Assembly: GCA_017429205.1 (NCBI GenBank)
Contig: JAFRPH010000014.1
Span: forward strand, 19,935 to 83,934
Length of the DNA: 64,000 bases
Reading direction: 5' to 3'
Source of the DNA: Bacteroidales bacterium
Lineage (GTDB): Bacteria > Bacteroidota > Bacteroidia > Bacteroidales > UBA932
Shown: positions 1 through 7,405 of the stretch, piece by piece
Layout of the letters: each line of letters opens with the position of its first letter
How positions within the stretch are numbered: position 1 is the stretch's first letter
Program-made: the position numbers and the translations under genes
Notes under the pieces: model-generated
Told to the model about the DNA's origin: nothing
Database searches by the model: none
The model's input: only the letters and a program-made list of their open reading frames with translations

Positions 1-236
1 TAGGAGAGCTTCTCGTACTCCATCACGAAGCCCACGGCCGTGCCGGACTTGCCGCAGCCGAAGCACTTGTAGATGCCGCGGGAAGGCTCCACGTGGAAGG
101 ACGGCGTCTTCTCATTATGGAACGGACAGCAGGCCCACAAGCTGCTCCCGCGGCGCTTCAGCGTCACGAAATCGCCCACCACGTCTTCGACGCGGGCCGT
201 GTCCAGAATGAGTTGTACCGTCTCCTGCGGAATCAT
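1..236 (-). CDS. dnaG: DNA primase DnaG, N-terminal part (runs off the window)
   Basis: This is the first 78 codons of DNA primase, which makes RNA primers at the replication fork. The ATG is at 236 and reads [20 protein letters not shown], the usual primase N-terminus. A CHC2 zinc finger follows, with [11 protein letters not shown] and then [10 protein letters not shown]; these supply the Cys-His-Cys-Cys zinc ligands at about residues 37-60. The TOPRIM and helicase-binding parts lie beyond base 1. The start is only 3 bases downstream of the stop of the small membrane protein upstream, so the two are probably co-transcribed. The identification rests on the zinc-finger signature and is firm despite the truncation. 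Confidence 0.93.
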   Translation of the reverse strand, partial: MIPQETVQLILDTARVEDVVGDFVTLKRRGSSLWACCPFHNEKTPSFHVEPSRGIYKCFGCGKSGTAVGFVMEYEKLS

Positions 237-239
237 TGC

Positions 240-542
240 CTATTCTTTCTCGAAATCCACTTCCTTGGCGCCGGACAGGTCCGTCACCTGGATTTTTCCG
301 TCGTCCACGACGGGAGCGTCGTCCGGGCGCCGGGGCTCGGAAGGGCGTTCCACATCACGCCGGGATTCTTTCGTCTGCCCCAGCTGCTTGATCCGGAACG
401 AGAAGTCCCGACCATACCAGAGGAGCATCAGGCCGCCGACGACGGCACCGAAAAAACGCCCTTTCACGATGAGGAAAACGCCCAGCAGGAGGAACAGCAG
501 GTCCTTGCCCAGGACGAGGAGCATATGTTGTTTCTGCGTCAT
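240..542 (-). CDS. Small membrane protein of unknown function upstream of dnaG
   Basis: I do not recognise this 100-residue protein. From the ATG at 542 it begins MTQKQHMLLVLGKDLLFLLL, and has two hydrophobic stretches (about residues 8-27 and 29-42) followed by a charged, proline- and acid-rich tail rich in Asp, Glu and Arg. That suggests a small inner-membrane hairpin with a cytoplasmic tail. A longer reading from 602 is possible but would run through the promoter at 567-574, so the shorter start is preferred. It sits 3 bases upstream of dnaG in the same direction. No function can be assigned. Confidence 0.7.
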   Translation of the reverse strand: MTQKQHMLLVLGKDLLFLLLGVFLIVKGRFFGAVVGGLMLLWYGRDFSFRIKQLGQTKESRRDVERPSEPRRPDDAPVVDDGKIQVTDLSGAKEVDFEKE

Positions 543-563
543 GTTTTCTCGCTCAGTTATAAC

Positions 564-594
564 TTGCAAATATACGAAATCTTCCCTACTTTTG
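564..594 (+). promoter_or_regulatory. Bacteroidetes-type promoter for hydG-hydF
   Basis: TTG at 564-566 is followed by a 20-base spacer and TACTTTTG at 587-594, matching the Bacteroidetes -33/-7 pattern (TTTG then TAnnTTTG). It lies 23 bases before the hydG ATG at 617, giving a short leader. Confidence 0.6.
567..574 (-). promoter_or_regulatory. -7 element for the dnaG-upstream gene, overlapping the hydG promoter
   Basis: Read on the minus strand this is TATATTTG, a full match to TAnnTTTG, 25 bases upstream of the start at 542. It falls inside the spacer of the hydG promoter, so the two divergent promoters overlap physically. A -33 TTTG exists only at a slightly long spacing (about 25 bases). 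Confidence 0.45.
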
Positions 595-616
595 TGTTCC
601 AAATTCAGTTTTGATC

Positions 617-2029
617 ATGTATAACCCTAAGTCCGCCCACGCCGAGGAATTCATCGACCACCAGGAAGTGCTCGACACCCTCGAGGAAGCCGCCCGAGAA
701 AGTGGCAATCACCAGCGTGTGCTTGAAATCCTGGAGAAGGCCGCCCTCTGCAAGGGCCTGACCCACCGGGAAGCCGCCATCCTGATGGACTGCAACGAAC
801 CCGGACTGGAAGAGAAGATCTATTCCCTTGCCGCGTCGATCAAGCATCGGTTCTATGGCAACCGAATCGTGCTTTTCGCGCCCCTATATCTGTCCAACTA
901 CTGCATCAACGGGTGCACCTACTGCCCCTACCACGCCAAGAACCGCACGATTCCCCGCCGGAAGCTTTCCCAGCAGGAAATCGAGGAGGAAGTCCGCGCG
1001 CTGATCCGCATCGGGCACAAGCGCCTCGCGGTCGAGGCCGGCGAGGACCCGCGCCACAACCCGCTGGAATACATCATCGACAGCATCAAGACCATCTACA
1101 GCGTCCGCGAAGGCGGGAACAGCATCCGCCGCGTCAATGTCAATATCGCGGCGACGGACGTGGACTCCTACCGCAAGCTGCACGAAGCCGGCATCGGCAC
1201 GTACATCCTGTTCCAGGAAACGTACAACAAGGAAAACTACCAGCGCCTGCACCCCACCGGCCCCAAGAGCAACTACGAGTGGCACACCGAGGCAATGGAC
1301 CGCGCGCAGGAAGGCGGTTGCGACGATGTGGGCATCGGCGTCCTGTTCGGGCTCAGCAGCTACCGCTACGAGCTCGTGGGCCTGCTGATGCACGCCGAGC
1401 ACCTCGAGGCCCGCTGGGGCGTCGGCCCGCACACCATCAGCGTCCCGCGCATCTGCCCGGCCGACGATATTTCCGTGGGTGACTTCGACGCCCTCCCGGA
1501 CGCGATCTTCCACAAGCTGGTCGCCGTCCTCCGCATCGCGGTCCCCTACACCGGTATGATCGTCTCCACCCGCGAATCCCAGCGGATGCGGGAGCAGCTC
1601 CTGAACTGCGGCATCTCGCAGATCAGCGGCGGCTCGCGCACCAGCGTCGGCGGTTATACGACCGAGGAACGCCACGACGAGACCGCGCAGTTCGACGTCT
1701 CCGACACCCGTCCGCTGGACGAGGTGGTCCGCTGGCTCCTGGAGCAGGACCACATCCCGTCCTTCTGCACCGCCTGCTACCGCGAAGGCCGCACTGGCGA
1801 CCGCTTCATGTCCCTGTGCAAGAGCGGAAAGATCACCTACTGCTGCACGCCAAACGCCCTGATGACCCTGAAGGAGTACCTGATGGACTACGCCTCCCCC
1901 GCCACCCGCGAAGAAGGCGAACGGATGATCGCGAAGAGCCTTACGGACATTCCCGAAGGCCGCATCCGCGAGATCGCCATCGAGCGGCTGAAGCGCATCG
2001 AGAACGGCGAACGCGACTTCCGCTTCTAA
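617..2029 (+). CDS. hydG: [FeFe]-hydrogenase maturase HydG (tyrosine lyase)
   Basis: HydG is a radical-SAM enzyme that splits tyrosine into p-cresol and dehydroglycine and makes the CO and cyanide ligands of the H-cluster. The 470-residue protein has the radical-SAM signature CINGCTYC (Cys96, Cys100, Cys103) and the C-terminal CX2CX22C motif that holds the second cluster (Cys384, Cys387, Cys410). Both are diagnostic for HydG rather than the related ThiH, which lacks the C-terminal cluster motif. The ATG at 617 is preferred; an in-frame TTG at 611 would add two residues. hydF follows after one base. hydE, the third maturase, is not in the window. Confidence 0.95.
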   Translation: MYNPKSAHAEEFIDHQEVLDTLEEAARESGNHQRVLEILEKAALCKGLTHREAAILMDCNEPGLEEKIYSLAASIKHRFYGNRIVLFAPLYLSNYCINGCTYCPYHAKNRTIPRRKLSQQEIEEEVRALIRIGHKRLAVEAGEDPRHNPLEYIIDSIKTIYSVREGGNSIRRVNVNIAATDVDSYRKLHEAGIGTYILFQETYNKENYQRLHPTGPKSNYEWHTEAMDRAQEGGCDDVGIGVLFGLSSYRYELVGLLMHAEHLEARWGVGPHTISVPRICPADDISVGDFDALPDAIFHKLVAVLRIAVPYTGMIVSTRESQRMREQLLNCGISQISGGSRTSVGGYTTEERHDETAQFDVSDTRPLDEVVRWLLEQDHIPSFCTACYREGRTGDRFMSLCKSGKITYCCTPNALMTLKEYLMDYASPATREEGERMIAKSLTDIPEGRIREIAIERLKRIENGERDFRF

Positions 2030-2030
2030 T

Positions 2031-3113
2031 ATGGACCGGCTGCAAATCGCTTTCTTCGGGGCGACGAACAGCGGCAAATCCACGCTGGTGAACGCCCTGG
2101 CGGGACAGGAAGTCTCGCTGGTGAGCGACTTGCCCGGCACGACTACGGACCCGGTCCGGAAAGCCATCGAGCTTCCGGGACTGGGTCCTTGCATTTTGGT
2201 CGACACGGCCGGCTACGGCGACCCCGGCGCCCTGGGCGCCGAGCGCGAACGCCGCAGCCGCGCCACCATCGACGCCACCGACATCGCCGTCCTCCTCCGC
2301 TCCGGCCACCCCGAAGACGACCGCTGGCTCCAGCTGCTGAAAACAGCCCAAGTCCCCGTGGTGGAAGTCCGCTCCCGGGCTGAAGCCAATGACCAGGCCG
2401 GTCTGCTGCAGCGGCTCCAGGCCGCGCGCCCCGACGAAAAGCCCCGCCTCCTCACCGGCGGGCTCGTCGGCAAGGACGACGTCGTCGTCCTCGTGATGCC
2501 GCAGGACAGCGAGGCCCCGAAAGGCCGCCTCATCCTCCCGCAGGTCCAGGTCCTCCGCGAGCTCCTCGACCTCGGCTGCATCCCCGTCTGCTGCCAGCCG
2601 GAAGGCCTGCAGCGCGCCCTGGACGGACTCAGCGCCCCGCCCGCCCTCACGATCACCGACTCCCAGGCCTTCGCCAAGGTCAATGCGATCCTCCCGGCGG
2701 ACTACCCCCTCACGAGCTTCTCCATCCTCCTCGCCGGCGCCAAAGGCGACATCCGCACCTTCGTGGAAAGCGCCAAGGCCATCGACACCCTGAAGTCCGG
2801 CGACCGCGTCCTCATCGCCGAAGCCTGCACGCACGTCCCTGATACAGAAGACATTGGCCGGGTAAAGATCCCGAATCTCCTCCGCAAGAAAGTGGGCGGA
2901 GACCTCGCGGTCACCATCGCCGCCGGCAACGACTTCCCCGACGACCTCACCCCCTACCGCCTCATCATCCAGTGCGGCGGCTGCGTCGCCAGCGAGCGCC
3001 TTCTCCGCTCCCGCATCAAAAAAGCACTCCTTTCCGGAGTGCCCATCACCAATTACGGCATCGCCCTCGCCGCCCTCACCGGCATCCTCAACCGCGTCGT
3101 CATCCCGGGCTAA
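2031..3113 (+). CDS. hydF: [FeFe]-hydrogenase maturation GTPase HydF
   Basis: HydF is the scaffold on which the di-iron part of the H-cluster is assembled before delivery to HydA. The 360-residue protein has a P-loop (GATNSGKS, residues 10-17), the switch-I threonines in PGTTTDP and the G3 motif DTAG. Towards the C-terminus is the cluster site CTH (Cys266, His268) and CGGC (Cys315, Cys318), 45 residues apart as in the family's CxHx44-53HCxxC. The residue before Cys315 is Gln314 rather than the usual His, so the fourth cluster ligand may differ. It follows hydG by one base, and its stop overlaps by 4 bases the end of the convergent ATPase gene. Confidence 0.93.
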   Translation: MDRLQIAFFGATNSGKSTLVNALAGQEVSLVSDLPGTTTDPVRKAIELPGLGPCILVDTAGYGDPGALGAERERRSRATIDATDIAVLLRSGHPEDDRWLQLLKTAQVPVVEVRSRAEANDQAGLLQRLQAARPDEKPRLLTGGLVGKDDVVVLVMPQDSEAPKGRLILPQVQVLRELLDLGCIPVCCQPEGLQRALDGLSAPPALTITDSQAFAKVNAILPADYPLTSFSILLAGAKGDIRTFVESAKAIDTLKSGDRVLIAEACTHVPDTEDIGRVKIPNLLRKKVGGDLAVTIAAGNDFPDDLTPYRLIIQCGGCVASERLLRSRIKKALLSGVPITNYGIALAALTGILNRVVIPG

Positions 3114-3643
3114 GCCCCGATATTCTCGTGGATGAGTTCGGTGAGGCTCTGGATGATTTCGTAGTTGTTGAGACTCATCCCTTCGAAGACTTCCTTGACT
3201 TCGGCGGTGGAGAGTTCGAAGGTGTCGTCGTCCGTGATGTAACGGATGATGAAGTTGATGTCCTGGTACTGGCAGATGAAGTTCGCGAAGCAGCCGGAGA
3301 GGTCGCCCTTGGGCTGGAGGTCGATGTGCGAGCGCTGGTAGGAGGCGTAGATTTCCGTGCCGACGCCCACCTTGGACTTCAGGTAGAACTGCCCGTTGCA
3401 CATCTCGGAATGGAACTTCAGGAGCGCGATGCCCATCCCGATCTTGCGCTCCTTGCGGCAGGAGTAGAACCGGTCGTTGATGGCCTGGATCATGTCCTCC
3501 GGCATACCGCAGCCATTGTCGATGATCTTGATGGAGAGGAGGTCGCGCGCCGCGCTGTCCTCCATCTCGATGGTGATTTCGGTGGCACCCGCCCGGATGG
3601 AGTTGTGGGTGATGTCGATGATGTGCAGGTCGAGACTTTTCAC
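3110..3643 (-). CDS. GHKL-type ATP-binding protein, end of the hydrogenase operon
   Basis: A 177-residue protein with a histidine-kinase/HSP90/MutL-type (GHKL) ATPase fold. The N box is DITHNSIRAGA at about residues 10-20, the G1 box is DNGCGM at about 42-47, and a lid with MGIALLK follows. It has no phosphoacceptor His domain and no transmembrane segment, so it is a stand-alone cytoplasmic ATPase. The C-terminal 60 residues match nothing I know. It is the last gene of the ten-gene (-) operon, one base from the PHP gene, and overlaps the 3' end of hydF. A partner-switch or kinase-like role in signalling is an inference from context. Confidence 0.8.
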   Translation of the reverse strand: MKSLDLHIIDITHNSIRAGATEITIEMEDSAARDLLSIKIIDNGCGMPEDMIQAINDRFYSCRKERKIGMGIALLKFHSEMCNGQFYLKSKVGVGTEIYASYQRSHIDLQPKGDLSGCFANFICQYQDINFIIRYITDDDTFELSTAEVKEVFEGMSLNNYEIIQSLTELIHENIGA

Positions 3644-3644
3644 G

Positions 3645-4379
3645 TTACAGAATCACTTGTTCGCCCTGACGGAGGGCATCCTTGAAGTTTTCGAAACTGA
3701 AAGAGGGCATCTCCAGGACACTGTAGATCTTGCCGATGTCCTCGACATAATGGGCGTCGCTGCTCTGAATGAAGTTGAAATCGCTGAACCAGGGGCAGTC
3801 GTCCAGGAACTTGTAGTTGTTCCGCTTGCAGTAGTAGCTCAGTTCCATCGCATGGAACTTGAGGCCCGACGGGACGAATCCCAGCTGCGAGCTGAGGCTG
3901 AAGGTCGGGCGGTCGATATGGGCGGGAATGAAGATGCCCCCGAGTTCGTACACCTTCTTCTGGAGTTCCAGCATCGGCAGGTCGAGGGCGTTGATCAGCA
4001 GGTGCGGGACCTCGTCCAGGACGTTCTCGTCCTCGTCCACCACCAGCTGGTAGCCGAACTTGTCCACGTCGTTCTCGAAAAAGATGACCTTTGAGTCCAG
4101 GAAAGCCTGGAAGTCGGCGAGCTTATCCACCGTGGGCATGAAGCCCAGGCAATGGACCTCCTCCTTGGTGGTCACCTCCGCGCCCATGAGCACGTGCAGG
4201 CCCACCTTCTCCCCGATGCGGCGCGTCACGTCCGCGTTCAGGGTGGAGTTGTGGTCGGTCAGGCCGATGATGTCCAGCCCCTTCGCCTTCGCCTGCGCGA
4301 CGATGGCGGAGGGGCTCATCTCGATGTCCCCGCAGGGGGAAAGCACCGAGTGGATGTGCATATCGGCCCTAAACTGCAT
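3645..4379 (-). CDS. PHP-domain phosphoesterase
   Basis: A 244-residue metal-dependent phosphoesterase of the PHP family. It shows the expected motifs in order: ADMHIHSVLSPCG (motif 1, HxH), GLTDHNS (motif 2), a conserved Glu in GAEVTT, a His in FIPAHIDRP, and a C-terminal SSDAHY. Substrates in this family range from histidinol phosphate to nucleotides and nucleic acids, so the substrate here is unknown. The start at 4379 gives MQFRADMHIHS; longer readings would run into the preceding DRTGG gene, which ends at 4385. In the operon it sits between the DRTGG gene and the GHKL ATPase and is likely part of the same regulatory set. Confidence 0.85.
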   Translation of the reverse strand: MQFRADMHIHSVLSPCGDIEMSPSAIVAQAKAKGLDIIGLTDHNSTLNADVTRRIGEKVGLHVLMGAEVTTKEEVHCLGFMPTVDKLADFQAFLDSKVIFFENDVDKFGYQLVVDEDENVLDEVPHLLINALDLPMLELQKKVYELGGIFIPAHIDRPTFSLSSQLGFVPSGLKFHAMELSYYCKRNNYKFLDDCPWFSDFNFIQSSDAHYVEDIGKIYSVLEMPSFSFENFKDALRQGEQVIL

Positions 4380-4384
4380 GGGCG

Positions 4385-4714
4385 CTATCCGATGAGGGCA
4401 TAGAGCTTGCCGCAGACCTGGTAGGTGGCGTCCTTGCTGACGAGGATGCAGATGTCCTCGTCCTTGGCGTGCTCGAGCATGTCGTCGTCCGGCTGGCCGC
4501 CGCGCACGAGGATCACGGCCGGGATGTCCTTCAGGGAGGCGATGGCCGTCACGTTCTTGTGGGTCTGCATCGTCACCCACACCTGGCCGGAACGGGCGTT
4601 GCCCATCACGTCGCTCAGAAGGTCGGAGGCGTAGGCCCCGGAGACTTCCACGTCCAGATTGGCCTCGTTCAGGCACTGCAGGTCCAGTTTTTCGATGATT
4701 TCCTTGACTGTCAT
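4385..4714 (-). CDS. DRTGG-domain protein (hydrogenase operon, copy 2)
   Basis: A 109-residue soluble protein that appears to be essentially one DRTGG-type domain, a small alpha/beta fold known from regulatory contexts such as CBS-linked proteins and phosphotransacetylase. Its sequence parallels the second DRTGG gene at 6498-6842: MTVKEIIEKL against MTIKEIATLV, then ASDLLSDVM against ASDLMSDVL, and PDDDMLEHAK against PDEDMLELAE. So the operon holds two paralogues, each placed beside a different partner. It starts one base after the stop of the hydrogenase-like sensor gene. Its ligand is unknown. Confidence 0.8.
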   Translation of the reverse strand: MTVKEIIEKLDLQCLNEANLDVEVSGAYASDLLSDVMGNARSGQVWVTMQTHKNVTAIASLKDIPAVILVRGGQPDDDMLEHAKDEDICILVSKDATYQVCGKLYALIG

Positions 4715-4715
4715 A

Positions 4716-6077
4716 TCACTTGTCTTCTTTGTTTTCCTTGTTGATTTCCTTGGTTTTCACGCGGTCCCCCCAGATGCTCCGGATGGCGTCCTCGGAGGCC
4801 TGCGAATGGCGGTTGATGAAGATGCACGTGTCGATGCCGGCGTCCCCGCGGACGATGTCCTCGGCCAGGGCGGCGCAGGAAGGCGCCCCGCAGGCCGAGC
4901 AGTTCACGCCCGGCAGGGCCTTCTCGATCTTCTTCATCCGTTCGGCCATCTTGAAAGCCTCGGCGAAGTTGTCGTTGAGTTTGAAGATGGACCGGGGCTT
5001 GATCTCGGGGATGGTCATCACGTCGATCATCTCCTGCGTCAGGGTCTTGTCGTCCCCGGTGGGCGTCCGGAGCTTGCTGCGCTCCAGGCGTTCGAAGAGC
5101 CGCGCCCGGTACTCCAGCCGCTTGCGGGCCACGAACCGGTTGTTGATGGACAGCACGCCGCCCACGCAGCCCTGGTCGCACATCCGCATCTCCACCAGGC
5201 CCGGGGCGTCCACGGCGTCGTCTTCCAGCTTCTCCAGGAAGTCCAGGACGTTCTTGAGGCCGTCCACGGCGTAATGCGCGCCCTTGAAGTGGGGCGCCTC
5301 GCCGCCGGAGAGGGACCACAGCACGTCCTTCGACGTGAGGGCGTGGTTGATGGGCTGGGCGTTCTTGTCCGAATCGTGCAGCATCAGCAAGACCTTGTTG
5401 TACAGGAAGTCCATGTTGATGACGCCCGAGACGTAGGTCTCCTTGCCGCTCACCGGGTACTTGACCGCGGCGATCTTGGCCGCGCAGGGCGTCACGTAGA
5501 AGACGCCGATGGACTGGCGGCTGGCGCCCTCGTCCATGAGGCGCTTCGTGATGACGCGGGAAGCGAGCTCCAGCGGAGCGCGCACGTGGATGACGTTGTC
5601 CACCAGCGACGGGAAGCGCACCTGGATGAGGCGCGTCACCGCCGGGCAGTACGGGGAGATGAAGGTCGTGATCTCGGGGTGGTCGTCCATATACATGTTG
5701 TAGAGCTGGACCATGCGGCTCATCTCGTGCTCCACTTCATAGATATGGGTGAACCCCAGCTTCATGATGCAGGAGTAGATCGCCTTCGTGTTGTACTTCT
5801 CCTCGAACTGGCCGATGAAGGTGGTGGGCACCAGGCACACCCGGTACCGGTAATTGAACAGCCGTCCGAAGTCATCCTGCTTGATGTAGATGGCCTTGTG
5901 CGGACACACTTGCATGCATTCGCCGCAGTCCACGCACTTGTTGTCGCTCACGACCGCCTTCCCGTTCCGGATGCGGATCGCCCCGGTCGGACAGGCCCGC
6001 ATGCAGGTGGTGCACCCCTTGCACAGGTAGTCGTTGACCTTGAGCGAATGTCTGAAATAAGGTTCTCCGGAAGCCAT
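4716..6077 (-). CDS. [FeFe]-hydrogenase-like protein, probable redox/H2 sensor (HydS type)
   Basis: A 453-residue protein with two N-terminal 4Fe-4S motifs (CKGCTTCMRACP, CVDCGECMQVCP), a hydrogenase large-subunit domain, and a C-terminal 4Fe-4S domain (Cys393, Cys396, Cys401, Cys418; a CX2CX4CX16C pattern). All four Cys that would hold the [4Fe-4S] part of an H-cluster are present: Cys144 in SPYCP, Cys198 in TPCAAK, and Cys300 and Cys304 in CDQGC. However, the proton-relay Cys of the canonical TSCCP is Tyr143 here, and the Met of MPC is Thr196. That combination fits the sensory [FeFe]-hydrogenase groups rather than an efficient catalyst. It lies 4 bases after an RsbW-like ATPase and before a DRTGG gene. 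Confidence 0.82.
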   Translation of the reverse strand: MASGEPYFRHSLKVNDYLCKGCTTCMRACPTGAIRIRNGKAVVSDNKCVDCGECMQVCPHKAIYIKQDDFGRLFNYRYRVCLVPTTFIGQFEEKYNTKAIYSCIMKLGFTHIYEVEHEMSRMVQLYNMYMDDHPEITTFISPYCPAVTRLIQVRFPSLVDNVIHVRAPLELASRVITKRLMDEGASRQSIGVFYVTPCAAKIAAVKYPVSGKETYVSGVINMDFLYNKVLLMLHDSDKNAQPINHALTSKDVLWSLSGGEAPHFKGAHYAVDGLKNVLDFLEKLEDDAVDAPGLVEMRMCDQGCVGGVLSINNRFVARKRLEYRARLFERLERSKLRTPTGDDKTLTQEMIDVMTIPEIKPRSIFKLNDNFAEAFKMAERMKKIEKALPGVNCSACGAPSCAALAEDIVRGDAGIDTCIFINRHSQASEDAIRSIWGDRVKTKEINKENKEDK

Positions 6078-6081
6078 GGTG

Positions 6082-6495
6082 TCAAGTCAGGTAAACGGTC
6101 ATGGTAACGGTGGTTCCCACGCCCACCTGGGTGTCGATCTTCAGGTCGTCCGTGTTCTTCTTGATGTTGGGCAGGCCCATGCCGGCACCGTAGCCCATCT
6201 CCCGCACCTTGGCGGAAGCCGTCGACCAGCCTTCCTGCATCGCCAGGTCCAGGTTGGGAATGCCCGGGCCCTCATCGGCAACCACCATCACGATCTTCTC
6301 CCCGTCGATTTCCACGTCGATCGTGCCGCCGTAGGCGTGTGCCACGGCATTGATCTCCGCTTCGAAGAGGGCGACGACCGTGCGTTTGATGTTCGCAGGA
6401 TCCACGCCCAGCTGCTTGAGGGTGCGCTTGACGCTGCTGGAAGCCTGTCCCGCATCGGTGAAATTGCCTCGTTCTATGTTGAAGGTGTAATGCAT
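6082..6495 (-). CDS. RsbW-like anti-sigma-factor-type ATPase
   Basis: A 137-residue stand-alone GHKL ATPase resembling the serine kinases/anti-sigma factors RsbW and SpoIIAB. The N box is FEAEINAVAHAYGG, the G1 box is ADEGPGIPN, and the G2 region is GYGAGMGLPNIKK. The start at 6495 leaves 2 bases to the upstream DRTGG gene; the longer reading would overlap that gene. No STAS partner is in this operon, though one occurs at 28592-28894. It probably works with the adjacent hydrogenase-like sensor, by analogy with similar gene sets next to HydABC in anaerobes such as Thermotoga; that comparison is from memory. Confidence 0.83.
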   Translation of the reverse strand: MHYTFNIERGNFTDAGQASSSVKRTLKQLGVDPANIKRTVVALFEAEINAVAHAYGGTIDVEIDGEKIVMVVADEGPGIPNLDLAMQEGWSTASAKVREMGYGAGMGLPNIKKNTDDLKIDTQVGVGTTVTMTVYLT

Positions 6496-6497
6496 AA

Positions 6498-6842
6498 CTA
6501 ATAGAGGGGTGCTATTCCGGCGCCATAGAGTATCCCGCTGATCTTGAAGATACTGTATTTGCACTTGATGATGGTGATGCCGCTGTCCTCGGCCAGTTCC
6601 AGCATATCCTCGTCCGGCTGCTTGTCACGGCCGATGACGACCACGCGCAGGTCGGCCATTTCGCTGGTGCGCATCGTCTGGTTGTTGCAGAGTCCGGTGA
6701 TCAGCACGGTCTCCTCCATCGAGAAACGCAGCACGTCGCTCATCAGGTCCGAGGCGAAGGCCTTTTTTACTTCGTAGAGTTCATCGGCGGGAGCTCCCAC
6801 GATCTCGCCGTTGACAAGGGTTGCAATCTCCTTGATGGTCAT
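6498..6842 (-). CDS. DRTGG-domain protein (hydrogenase operon, copy 1)
   Basis: A 114-residue DRTGG-type domain protein, paralogous to the gene at 4385-4714 (see the shared ASDLMSDVL and PDEDMLELAE segments). It has no signal peptide or transmembrane segment. The gap of 66 bases to hydC upstream is the largest gap inside the operon and may separate the structural hydrogenase genes from the regulatory set. No strong terminator was seen in that gap. Its function is unknown; a ligand-binding regulatory role is inferred from the domain. Confidence 0.8.
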   Translation of the reverse strand: MTIKEIATLVNGEIVGAPADELYEVKKAFASDLMSDVLRFSMEETVLITGLCNNQTMRTSEMADLRVVVIGRDKQPDEDMLELAEDSGITIIKCKYSIFKISGILYGAGIAPLY

Positions 6843-6908
6843 TGTTCAGGAATTCTAATCGGGCCGACCCTGATGAGCCGGCCCGAAACGTTGTCGTTCA
6901 AAGGGGTC

Positions 6909-7394
6909 TTATTCCGCGTACTCGGCCAGGATTTCCTTGACGTGTTCGGGAACCAGACGTCCGTAGGTCTTTCCGTTGATGGTCATGACCGGCGCCAGGC
7001 CGCAGGCGCCCACGCAGCGGAGGACATCCAGGGAGAACTTGCCGTCTTCGGTGACACCGCCTTCGGAAATCTTGAGTTCGCTCTTGAGCGCATCCAGGAT
7101 CTTCTCGGCACCCTTGACATAGCACGCCGTACCCAGGCAGACGGAAATCGCATACTTGCCCTTCGGCTTCATGGTGAAGAAGCTGTAGAAGGAGACGACC
7201 CCGTATACCCGGCCCACCGGGATGCCCAGACAGTCGGCCACGACCTGCTGGACTTCCTCGGGAAGATAGCCGAAATGGCTCTGCGTCTGGTGGAGAACGT
7301 TGATCAGCTCACCCGGATTGTTATTGAAGGACTCGCAGATCTCCTTGATTTTCAAGTAGCTGTCCTCGGTAATTTTTATTTTGGGTCCAACCAT
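6909..7394 (-). CDS. hydC: NADH-dependent [FeFe]-hydrogenase subunit HydC (NuoE-like)
   Basis: A 161-residue thioredoxin-like 2Fe-2S protein of the NuoE/HydC family. The cluster ligands are visible as CLGTAC and, about 36 residues later, CVGAC, matching CX4C...CX3C. In HydABC complexes this subunit relays electrons near the FMN site of HydB. It starts 11 bases after hydA in the same direction, so stoichiometric co-expression is likely. Length and motifs match the family with no oddities. Confidence 0.92.
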   Translation of the reverse strand: MVGPKIKITEDSYLKIKEICESFNNNPGELINVLHQTQSHFGYLPEEVQQVVADCLGIPVGRVYGVVSFYSFFTMKPKGKYAISVCLGTACYVKGAEKILDALKSELKISEGGVTEDGKFSLDVLRCVGACGLAPVMTINGKTYGRLVPEHVKEILAEYAE

Positions 7395-7405
7395 GGTTCA
7401 AAGAT

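Noticed and set aside
4716..6077. Calling this a second catalytic hydrogenase
   Set aside because: The proton-relay Cys is Tyr and the MPC Met is Thr, and the gene lies among regulatory genes.
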